From Phoronis pallida (Eukaryota > Phoronida > Phoronidae), in contig JAOXYC010248012.1 of assembly GCA_028565715.1 (NCBI GenBank), forward strand, positions 1-10,236: 10,236 nucleotides of DNA. Reading direction: 5' to 3'. This document shows, one piece after another, positions 1 through 9,700 of this stretch. The notes beneath the pieces are model-generated. The model did not search any database. It worked only from the letters and a program-made list of their open reading frames with translations, and was not told the origin of the DNA. The stretch's first letter is position 1; the number at the start of each line of letters is the position of its first letter. Position numbers and translations under genes: made by a program.

Positions 1-17
1 TATAAATGCCTGTCGAC

Positions 18-38
18 GAAGTTTAACTCCTAAACTTC
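18..38. repeat. Perfect 8-bp inverted repeat with a 5-base loop
   Basis: GAAGTTTA at 18-25 is the exact reverse complement of TAAACTTC at 31-38, separated by ACTCC. It is the first of four palindromic structures in the first 120 bases. Confidence 0.75.
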
Positions 39-60
39 TGTGTACGTCATTGCCTAACCT

Positions 61-80
61 GGTTCCCTTCTTTGAGAACC
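61..80. repeat. Short inverted repeat GGTTC...GAACC
   Basis: A 5-bp perfect stem with a 10-base spacer, lying between the 18-38 hairpin and the long palindrome at 88-111. On its own it could be chance; it is listed because it belongs to a cluster. Confidence 0.45.
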
Positions 81-87
81 GGCTGTT

Positions 88-111
88 CAACACCCACAAT
101 TGTGGGTGTTG
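88..111. repeat. Perfect 24-base palindrome with CACCC boxes
   Basis: The half-site CAACACCCACAA is followed directly by its exact reverse complement with no spacer. Each arm has a CACCC box of the type bound by KLF/Sp factors, arranged as a divergent pair. A perfect 24-base palindrome is very unlikely by chance in a 10-kb window. Its role (dimeric factor site, cruciform, or end of an inserted element) is not shown by the sequence. Confidence 0.85.
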
Positions 112-120
112 TGACGTCAC
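111..120. promoter_or_regulatory. Full-length CRE palindrome (TGACGTCA)
   Basis: GTGACGTCAC contains the perfect 8-base cAMP response element recognised by CREB/ATF bZIP dimers. It abuts the 24-base palindrome and shares base 111 with it. A related ACGTCAT half-site lies at 45-51. It is about 530 bases upstream of the UBR4 start codon. Whether it acts on UBR4 or on a gene to the left is unknown. Confidence 0.6.
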
Positions 121-221
121 GAAATAGTTCAAGACCAAGCCCACTAAACGCAGCCGACGACCCCCCGCGTTTGTGGCTTGGGAACGAGGCTAACACCGCA
201 GGCCTACAAGTCGTACAAGTC

Positions 222-270
222 AAAGACGGAGTGAAAATTTGTAGAAATTTGACTCCAATTTCAAGTCTTT
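222..270. repeat. Imperfect foldback in the upstream region
   Basis: AAAGACGGAGT (222-232) pairs in two blocks with ACTCC (252-256) and GTCTTT (265-270), with repeated AAATTT between them. It is a weaker hairpin than the upstream set. Confidence 0.35.
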
Positions 271-639
271 TGCACATCCGATTTTAGAATTTTTCATTAT
301 GTGACTGACCATGAGCTTTATGTATATACTTACATTGTATCTGAGAGGTTTCCCAACTCTTTTTATCTGGCCAGGTCTTGGAGTTAGACCAAAACAAATC
401 ACGGACCGACTTTTGCAAAACAGTGGCACATGCAAGACAAATCAGGCTTTTAAATTTAATAATTTTCTTAAAATGTTACTTTCATGCTCAAACTATTAAC
501 GTTCACTTCATAAAACAATTTAAGGTAAGTTGTGTAGTAAATTAAGGGCAACAAATATGTACATTTGATCTATATTGCTCTCCAAATTATGTTATCGTTA
601 GTTTATTAATCTTTGAGAACCTGTTTTGTCAAGGAAAGA

Positions 640-651
640 AAAGATGGCGGC
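640..651 (+). promoter_or_regulatory. UBR4: TISU / YY1 element at the start codon
   Basis: The start context AAAGATGGCGGC matches the TISU consensus SAASATGGCGGC at 11 of 12 positions (only the first base differs) and contains the YY1 core AAGATGGCGGC. Established knowledge: this element lies just downstream of the transcription start in TATA-less housekeeping promoters and directs accurate, scanning-independent initiation on mRNAs with very short 5' leaders. The -3 A and +4 G also give a good Kozak context. I infer that transcription starts only a short distance upstream of 644. Confidence 0.7.
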
Positions 652-762
652 GAACACGGAAGAGGTCGATTGGGCCTTCTGTGTAAAACCGTTACTCGCC
701 GCATCTTATTCATCTTTGAATAAAGATGATCTCCCAACAATCACAGAATGTATTTCTAAAAG
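644..762 (+). CDS. UBR4: UBR4 exon 1, residues 1-39 plus 2 bases
   Basis: The exon begins MAANTEEVDWAFCVKPLLAA and continues SYSSLNKDDLPTITECISK. It matches the start of vertebrate UBR4, which has a short disordered leader, a tryptophan, then PLLSASYSAF and ELPQL. The ATG is set by the TISU context and the upstream in-frame TGA at 614. The donor is AAAAG|GTTTGC at 763, which is weak at +3 to +6. Reading through it meets a stop at 776-778. The intron splits a codon after its second base (AG|C, Ser). Confidence 0.9.
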
Positions 763-3700
763 GTTTGCTCAATTGTAAACGTTGTCCGTCGCCGCACATT
801 GCCCGAATCGTTGAAAATTAGAGCACCGATGATTTGCACAAAAATTGACATAACTTTCAAGTTTCATTTTCAAAACAATGTCACAGTGTCAGTGTCAGAC
901 AATTATTTCATAGTAAACCTGTTAAAAGTAACAATCGATTGTCTCCGGGTTTCTTTGCATACAGTATTAACATTATGGATAAGCATTAGAAACAGCCAGG
1001 TTTGAACAATTACTGAATTACTAATATACCTGAGCATTTGGACAAGAACTTATTTATCAATTTAATATCAATTATCATTTATGATGTAAATTTTTAAAAA
1101 ATTATTTCAGCGAGCAACATATTCTGGAACACAGTGATGATTACGAGGCCTTCTATTCATCATTTGTGGCACTTTCCACACACTATATGTGTTCCAGTTC
1201 AACTCTATGTAAGTAATAATGATAATTATCATATTGTAGCAAAAATTTTAATTTTTAACTTAAAGAAATATATCAAAGCAGTCACGCACTACTGTTACAG
1301 GTAGTTGATACCATCAACATACAGTTGATAATCACTGTGGAAGATTTATAAGCTGTTATTTTCACAGAGTTACATTCTTAAAAAAGATGAATTTAGAGGC
1401 ATAATTCATTCACCATCACATGATTGTGAAGAAAAACATTCCTGGTGTACTTCTTTAAGTGATGGTCTCTGTGTTGTTAGCGAAATGAATTTGCTAAATA
1501 ACAATATCGTTAAACAGATTGGGGTGTTTTAGGAACTTTTCGTAAATTTGACAATTTTACATGCAACAGTTTTCTTGTAACTTTGAAAAATTTTAAAACA
1601 AGCAGCACGCCTACGACACGGACGTCCACGGTCCAAGTCTGAATTGTGAATAAAACTGTCAGTCAGTGGCCAGTTCGCTCATACGAGAAGGTTTTTTTTC
1701 GCAAACAAAGATCTCAAAGACCCATTTACCGATTTTTTTTGAAATTTTTGACTCAGATCCATGTAAGTTATGTTCAACAAAGGATTCAAATACAGAATTT
1801 CTAGCTTATTTGAATTTGACGCCAAAATTTCGATCAACAAGGAGACTGTCTCTTTAATAATCTTATCCAAATGTGTATGAATAAATCAACATTTGTTCTA
1901 TTTTTTAACGTTTGCATCCTTTTTAATTTACAACTGGCTGAAGTTATTGACAGCTTATAAATGCTATAGTTGATTATCAACCCAAGATCATGTGGGTTGA
2001 AGTATCGACTAGTTCCTGTTCAATCAAATGAGATGTGGACTTCCAGTCTCCAATCTTACCACACAATTATCCAAATGAATTCCGAAGCTTCAAGACTTTT
2101 CTGTCATGTTGAATGTCGACTCCCATCCATAACTTCCTGGATAAATTTATAATTATGAGTTTATATTGAAATCAAATAATTGTCCATTATTTTTTTTACC
2201 AAAATGGCAAATTAATGATTGCAAATTAATCATTCGCTGTTTTTGTCCCAACAGTAGACAGATCAGAAGTAAACAGGACCACATCTGCATGTCAGGTTTT
2301 AATCAAGTTTTTACTGAAGAGATTACAGACCCACAATGACAACTGTACTATATCACCAGTAAGTAACTGTACTATTTCACCAGTTAGTAACTGTACTATT
2401 TCACCAGTTAGTAACTGTACTATTTCACCAGTAAGTAACTGTACTATATCACCAGTAAGTATGTGCTGAAATCTTGATTCTGGACACCCATTCTCTCTTA
2501 TCGCACATGCCACCAAAGGCTGCCCTGTAATGAATAGGACTGCACCTCTCAATGTGACGCGTTGTATTTCCAACAAAAACAATATGTGGCATCATAAAAA
2601 GAACTAGTTTCTGAAATGTTAGAAAATAGAAACCCTAAATATTATGAATCATCCAGGCTTGTTGATATGATAACTCTGTTCAGCTAAACATTTAACATGA
2701 CACTTTCGACACTCTCAGCTGGTGTCAACCTCGACTTGAGTTTGACCTCTAGCTTGACTCCTCATAGATTGGCGTTGGCGGCGACCTCTGTTATGTTAAA
2801 TTTTTAGGTAAGTCCAGCTGAACAGAGTTTTAACTCACCATTTGTGTTAGAAACGTTTCTCCTCATAAGTATGATAAGTAGGTTGTGGTGGAAATACAAT
2901 TAGGAGACTTGGGTTGGATTTCTCCTTGAAGGCATGGTTGGATGTGAGATATCTATGGGTGGATCCATATATTTAACTCTAACTGCATGACCATGTTTTC
3001 TTTCTGAGAATGTTAGCTTTTCTTGTTTTCTCAGAAAACCTCATGATGACTCTTGTTTTCCTCGACAACGCGTTGTCACTGTTTCATGGGAGAAAAAGGA
3101 CAATAAACTTGTCGTCATTGAATAATAAATTTCTCAAAACTCGTCAAAATTCTCGCCAAAGGTTCGGATTTTGACTCATTTTGTGAAATTTATTATTCAA
3201 TGACACTAGTTAATTATCCTCTATGTATTTTCTCAGAAATACCTGATGATGCTGATCCAGGGCCTCTGTAAGGCCCGCCCCTGCCTACCCAAGTCTGATG
3301 TACTCACATTCACAGCCATGTTGAAATCAGCCAACCTACCACCCTCAACAAAAACAGGTAAGTCAAGAAATGTTTTAATGCTCAGTTAACGATACTTGTT
3401 CTGACCCTTTGACCTCAATATAGTGGAGAATAATGTACTTCAGTTTCCCTTTTTTATTGACTGTTTCCGCCATGTCTGCATGGTCTTGGCTCTTGCCCCA
3501 CCTACTTTCATGGGTTTAATTATTGTCTTGGAACGGAACTTTTAAAACTTAGTTTCCGATACATTGTATGGTATGTAATTCTTTGAATTTGTTCGTCTTC
3601 AAAAATCTATTTTTGCAATATTTTCATATCAGTTTTAACATTTTTTTGAGCATTTATGATTCAATCCCTTTCTTTTACAAAAACTAATCTTGTTAATTTA

Positions 3701-6700
3701 TAAAACCAACATAGCCAATTCCGGTTGTGAAATAAAATTTGTCAATAAACATTTTCAACATTTTACACGTACAGATATGGACCCAGTCTCGAAGAAGGAG
3801 CCAAAGCGACCACGCATCGACACCAGCTCTGAGATGTTTGATCACATGACCTCAGTTTTTGGCGACACGAGTGCTGGGAGTCGTGATCAGCTTAGCATCA
3901 AGACAAGTCTTAACATGGATGGTGACCTGACTATATCCCATATTGTGGATACATCCGAGGAGATATCCTCATTGATGTCAGCGCGTAACACACTCACACT
4001 ACAGGAAATTCATGGTATAAAGTCTTATATAGGAGTCTGAAAATGTGTGTCTGTTGTTTATACAGATGCACAGTTTTGATATGATCAGTTCCTAATTTTA
4101 TCAGGTGATACCTTTAGTCACTGAGCTCATCATAGTCAAATCTTTAATCACGGGGTGTGCACATCGGGAGCACATGCACACCAATGTAAGAAATGTATGG
4201 GACCAAGTCTAAACTTGTTTTGCGCAAATAAACTCTTCCATTTTGTCGTTTAAAAAAATTACAGTTTTGCTTAAATTGAACGATCATTACAGAAGTGTGC
4301 AGCTTCTTAATAATTATATTTCCAGCTCAGTTGGTTTGAGGAATGTCACTTTAGTGATTTACTCAAACCAACACATCGGACCATCCAGTGTGGGATTTCC
4401 ATGATGTTACAATTGGGAGTATGACCTCAAACAATTTAGCTTACCCAACTTGGCAACCATATATGTCTTATAATTTTTTAAAAGGTCATTAATAAAACAG
4501 TGTGTCAATGAGTATTTTAATTTTGATAGTCTTTAGCAAATCTTGTTATTTTGTCCCTCAGGTAGTGACGTTCTATTGGATGTGTGCGCCAAGTTACCAC
4601 ATCTTGCTCGCTTCATGACATCATACCAGGAGGCAATGGCTGGATCGGCATTTCAGTTGCCTAGCAACGTCACAGACGCAGTAACAGTGCGCAGCAGGTA
4701 AAATACTTGACTAATTTTTTTTACAAGAGGTTGTTCCTGTGTGTTACTCAAGAGTTGAACGTTTATTTTCCAAATTTTAGAGAATAGTTTTGAGTGTAAT
4801 GAAATCTCTTCACAAAAAAGAAATGGTCTTTATTTTACAAAGCCAGGTCAATATCAACATAATTCGGGCACAGCACATTTCTAAAGTGCATCATTCTAAT
4901 GATGATAAAAAGGATTAAACTAAATAAAATCCTAATTGTTGATTACCAGATGATAAAATAGATTATTAATTAAACGACATTCATTCTACACTAGTCATTT
5001 TGGACAATCTTTTCCAAATTTTTTCAATGTATTTATCCGGAAAAAGACTGCTGATTGTCATTAAATCTTGGCTTATAAATCCCCTCAATTGGTTTACAGT
5101 GTGCATTCAGTATTGAATGACATCTCCATTGTGTGGAGGGCATTCTCGCTACCAATACTCGAGCCCCTCACCTCCAAGCGTCTAGACAAGGTGGTTGCCG
5201 TGGCAATGAGCTGTCTCTATGCAGCACTGGCGGTTGCCTCTAGCAACGCAATTCTCAATCTTGCTCATGCGGCACAACTGAAAGGAATCCCAAGTGGAAG
5301 GGAGGACGAAATTGAAAATTCTGCTACCAGTATAATCCAAAGAGCGGTAAGTGGATTTTTTTCCAAGATATTTCAAATTTGTCTTGATATGTTAAATTTT
5401 ATCATTGGTAAGACATATTTTAAAACCTGGTTAGTGCACATATCGCATGGGGTAGTTTGATATGGATATGGATATTTTGACAGGGTAAAAAATGCATTTA
5501 CAGGTGTCTTGCCGTTTTATCTGAAATGTTAAATGTTACTGTTTAAATTAAAGAATATGGTTATAATATATTCTCCTTTGAAATAGGTAGTTTGAATGGG
5601 AAATACTCTTAATGGGTCTAGTTGACCAAAAGGCGGTGCAATGTATTATGTGGTAAACCAGCATAGCGCATGCGTTCGTAAAGCCATTGTTTACCAGAGG
5701 AGCAGCCTGGTCGTGCATAAGATCAGCCACTAGGAACCAGGTAATGCCACATAATACAATAGCGCCATCTGATGAGTTCTTAGTTTGCCAACTAGCCCCA
5801 TTGCACCATTTCTAAGTGAGTATACGAGGGAATGGTAACTTGCAAATGTATTAATTTGACTTATATTTTTCAGTTGGAAGTGTTCAACTCTGTAAGCCTT
5901 GCAATACGTAATTCAACAAGAGCTGGTGGCCAGGTTTGTGTTTGTTACATCTTTTTGAAGCTAAGGGAATCCCAAAATTCCACATCTCACTGAGCAGAAG
6001 CGTAAAGCCTCACTGAGCAGAAGCGTAAAGCAGAAGCGTAAAGTTTATCAATAACTTTGATGAAATTGAAGGTCATAATCTTTTGTGAGAAGAGCAGCAA
6101 ATGTTTTACTACGTCTTTTTACCCCTTAAATAAATAAACTGTAATTATGCTTTTACTGGCAGAAAGTGATACATTTTGGAAAGTTCCCAGTTCATTTTCG
6201 AATTTTTCTGTCTTTTCAAAATGAATATATTGTAATGTCCTATGCATGATTTTAATTTGTCTTATTACCATTCAATCGTACAGCATCTCCAGAACTTTCA
6301 CCTGATTGGTGCGTGGTGCTTACTACGTGGTCTACAACACGTGCTCACATTTACTCCAACAACAATCGCTGACAAGTTCCGCGCACGTACAGACAGCAAG
6401 GGTATGAGCAGCACAGCGACATCTGGTGGTGGGAAAGTGAAGGACGGTACTCAAACTGGAGGGTCGACAAAAGTGAAGGATGCTTCTTGCAGACCAACAT
6501 CAGCAAAGAAGTAAAGACTTGTATAATGATAGAGTCCTTAGAATGGCGATCTCTTGATTTTGTAAATTTCCATGTTGAGTATCACTAGCCCTCTCTTTGA
6601 CAAGACCATGCCTTTGATTTGGATTGCCAAAAAATTTGGGTGTGCTTGTAAACGAGTTAAAATTATTTGTGTTTAAAAGCCAAATAACAAGATTGTTTTG

Positions 6701-9700
6701 AAATTGAAATAAGGGGTGGCGTATGTAAGCATGATACTCAAGGTGACCTCTTTAGTGACCTTTGATCTCTTTTGAATTTCAGCCTGCATGGTTTTGGTGT
6801 GTTCTGCGTGGCCCTGGCTTCACAGGCTGTTGAACTACTTACTGGACTAATGGAGGATGTCGCAATTGAGAGTATGAGTGTGATGGTAACATTTTATTTT
6901 TTAACCTGGTTTAATCTTGGGCAGTGCTGTCTTCTCAATATTCAAGTAATATTTCTAAAAGGGTATTTGCTTTCTATTTGCATTTTCTAATTCTGAATTT
7001 GATCTTATTCTGTTTGTTTTTTACAAGGTGATCATTTTCCCTTGTTAAACTTTCTTCAACCTCTATTGTAATGTGAATGATTTGAATAAAATTGTTTTTT
7101 TTGACTGCATTTTAATTTAATAATGTTATAAAATTCAGTCAACGGGTGTGAAGCACAGATTTAAAGATTTTCCAAAAATATTTAAAGAATATTATATATG
7201 GTTCATCTTATTTGCAGGTGAGCCCAGAGACATCAATTAAAGAGATCAGTATAGATGCATCCTACAATGCTTGGCAGAGAGTCAGAATACTGTTAGGCTG
7301 TCTTGACCTATCAACACTACTTTACACTGTACTGTCAGTTAGTTACAGAAAGGTGGGTATATTAGAACAGGAAATTAAATAATGGAAAACAAACCCAATG
7401 GGCACCAGAGTTCTTACTGTGAATGCATTGGTTCATGCATCGTATCTGTTCAGAATTTTATCAGAATTCTTTTGTTTGATAAAGATAAGGATTCATGATT
7501 CTCATTTGTCATTTCAGGCCACGTCACTGTGCAAGCCTGGGTGTGGTGAAGGAGAATGCGAGTCCAGCAGTTCATCAGACTCCAACACATATTATGAAGA
7601 TGATTTCAGCAGTTCTGATGATAGTAGTGATGGTATATTACATAATTATTTGTCTTTGTTGCAATCAAAAAGAAAATAAGACTTTTAAAAACCATCCTGA
7701 CTAGTTTCGAAGTTAGCACCTTGTTGTCAACTAGTCAGAATACTACAGTATGGTTTTTCAAAGTCTTGTTTTCTTTTTGATTGCAACATGGACAATACTA
7801 AGAACTAGAAAGTTTGTCGATATTCTTTTTTATAATTTGATATCAAAAGACTAGATATATGTCATGGAACAAGTTGTTTTTCCAATGACTTTATCATTTC
7901 TGTTCAGATGGACATTAATTTGAGATATGATAAAGTGACCAAGAAAACTCGCGTGTGAAATATTGTTTATCATATTTACAGAATGAGGACTAGTTGACTT
8001 CGAAAACGCAGGGTTTCTTTTTTCTTCTTTACTGCTTGCGTTCAAATCGATAAGTTGACACATGCAACCTGTGGCAGTATCTAGCTCAAAATGGGCACTT
8101 TTTATTGGCTAATTATGATGTGATATGCCCTGAACTTTATCTCAAAAGTCAATGACACATCTGCTGTTCTGCATACAATTACCGCAATTTCCAAACTTGA
8201 CTCCACTTGGTTTTAGTGCCTCCAGTAATTTCCGCAGACAAGCCCACCTGATGTAACGCCCATGGGTGTTTATTCCAAAAAAAAATCTGAAAAACGGGGC
8301 GTTTATTTGGCATTTTCAGAATGTTCTTGTCCCACTGGCCATATACTGCAAAAATTGATAGGCTGTTACACATTCAACTAGCTTATCAACTTATTCACAA
8401 CAGTCCTTTTAAGGACTACCAATCCACCCAGAAGGGCTGTTTCACCAATTGGTACAAGGATAAATTTTACTGATGTCATGGCTTACAATAACAGTTTTTA
8501 AGCTGTTAAAACTTCTTAAAGGTTAAAACTTTTGTTGTTTTATGAAATTTCAGATGATGGATCAGACTCAATTCTCGGACATTGGTTTGAAGACATTGTC
8601 TCACCATCTGAGAACAAAAAAGATGGCTCCCTCCAAACTCCCAGCATGCAACGTTCTCCTATACCTGGTGGAAAGCGAACTCGTCATCTAAGTGGTTCAG
8701 ACGCACCCAACTTTGTTCCTGACAAGAAAAGCCCTGAAGGGGTTGGTGTTTCTAAACCATTTGTTTCACTGAATTTGTTTACTTGCACAATGTTATAAAA
8801 AGGTTGCAGATTTTGATAATTCCTTTTATGGGATATGAAAATGTTTATAATAGAACATGACACTTCATTAATGAGAGTTAGGTTTAATTTTCTTTTTTAT
8901 TCATCAGTGAAACAATATGTTTTAACATTTCTTGAATTTTGGTCGGTAATTAAGCTTAACATTTTACTTTCAGTTTATTTGCCTTGCTGGAGACTTACTC
9001 AAATTCATGAGTCGTCATTTCTTGGCTTCAAAATGTCAACATGTCAAACAGTATCTCACGTAAGTATTCTTTACGTATTACACATAGTTGCATCATCTTC
9101 TTTTAGTGGAAATTGTCCAGAGGTCTAGCTTGCTTGTGAAAGCATAAGATTAGATGCCACAATTCTCACAAAATGAGATTTTGAGAAGTATTGTAAAATG
9201 CGGGTTAAAGAACAACAATTTATCATCTAGTGTTCAAATGTGTTTAAAAACATTGGTCAACGTCAAGCAATGATTGGGTAGACGGCAAGCCACTGTATGC
9301 CTCTCAGGGAGTTGACTGTCTGGATAATGAGGTTGGATATTTTAACACGCTTTTAAGTTTTTATATAGAAAGATATGTGCTATGATAGAAACACTGGATA
9401 TTAGGTTTCAAATTTTAATAATGTTGCTTAATTAAAAAATCGCACACACAATCCAAATAAATGTCGACTTCTTAGTTCTAGAAACGAGCATTTTATCTGC
9501 CATTATTGATAGTTTCAAATAAATATTACACTTGCAGGAAGACTGCAAATGAAGGTCACATGGTCTGTGTTGCTCAGGTTACTAAAGAGGCTGATCGTAA
9601 TCAGTGCGCTGCCAAGCAAAGTAAGTGAAATATCTGGATTGACTGCATTAGAAATTGAGTTTTGGAAGTCTATTTGTGCTTGCATTTTCATCTGATAGCT

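Larger units (their letters stand above)
1..643 (+). promoter_or_regulatory. UBR4: Upstream region of UBR4: putative promoter and 5' UTR
   Basis: No coding exon is supported here; the short ORFs on both strands resemble nothing I know. Bases 1-270 are richer in GC and CpG than the rest and hold a run of inverted repeats and a perfect CRE palindrome at 112-119. Bases 271-620 are AT-rich with no clear motif. A TATAAA occurs at 1-6, but it is about 640 bases from the start codon and is unlikely to serve this gene. The transcription start cannot be fixed from sequence. The TISU/YY1 motif at the ATG suggests a TATA-less start a short distance upstream of 644. The GC-richer left part could instead belong to an upstream neighbour or a mobile element. 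Confidence 0.5.
2359..3236 (+). other. UBR4: Intron 3, rich in repeats
   Basis: GT...AG intron of 878 bases when the first donor is used. It contains the rest of the splice-donor minisatellite, a foldback element at 2672-2829, a duplicate of the downstream acceptor at 3026-3048, and a second foldback at 3097-3220. A strong donor-like TTTAG|GTAAGT occurs at 2808, with no UBR4-like coding before it. The real acceptor is TATTTTCTCAG ending at 3236. Confidence 0.8.

Noticed and set aside
1-6. TATAAA at the window edge as the UBR4 TATA box
   Set aside because: It is about 640 bases from the start codon, and the ATG has a TISU/YY1 context typical of TATA-less promoters.
47-287. Overlapping ORFs on both strands at the left end, sharing the peptide TPTIVGV
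   Set aside because: The shared peptide arises because both strands read the same 24-base palindrome at 88-111. Neither ORF resembles a known protein.
1368-1400. Possible extra exon in intron 2 after TTTTCACAG
   Set aside because: The downstream reading gives no UBR4-like peptide and soon stops, while exon 2 to exon 3 joins in phase with the expected protein spacing.
1666-1870. Overlapping plus and minus ORFs in intron 2
   Set aside because: AT-rich chance ORFs with no UBR4 similarity, no exon-like borders and no known family features.
2292-2582. Minus-strand 96-residue ORF with repeated LLTGEIVQ
   Set aside because: It is the antisense reading of the 24-base splice-donor array. The repeat peptide comes only from the tandem units, and there is no support outside the array.
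2808-2813. Strong donor-like TTTAG|GTAAGT in intron 3
   Set aside because: It has no coding similarity upstream and lies within the right part of a foldback element. Probably a chance match.
6401-6406. Alternative exon 9 donor at GGTATG
   Set aside because: It ends one base into a codon, whereas exon 10 needs two. Using it would shift the frame away from LHGFGVF.
6744-6767. Paired TGACCT words as a nuclear-receptor element
   Set aside because: The words are separated by irregular spacing in an intron, with no other support. Short words like this are expected by chance.
8179-8373. Minus-strand ORFs in intron 12 (also 7851-8063)
   Set aside because: Short, no recognisable domain, and in intronic AT-rich sequence. 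Taken as chance.
8748-8753. Alternative exon 13 donor GTTTCT
   Set aside because: It is phase-compatible but a poorer match than GTTGGT at 8742, and it adds two residues relative to the vertebrate spacing. It is not excluded without cDNA.
8835-9128. 97-residue plus-strand ORF overlapping exon 14
   Set aside because: It is in a different frame from exon 14, where the other frame gives the UBR4-like FICLAGDLLKFM. This one is a shadow.
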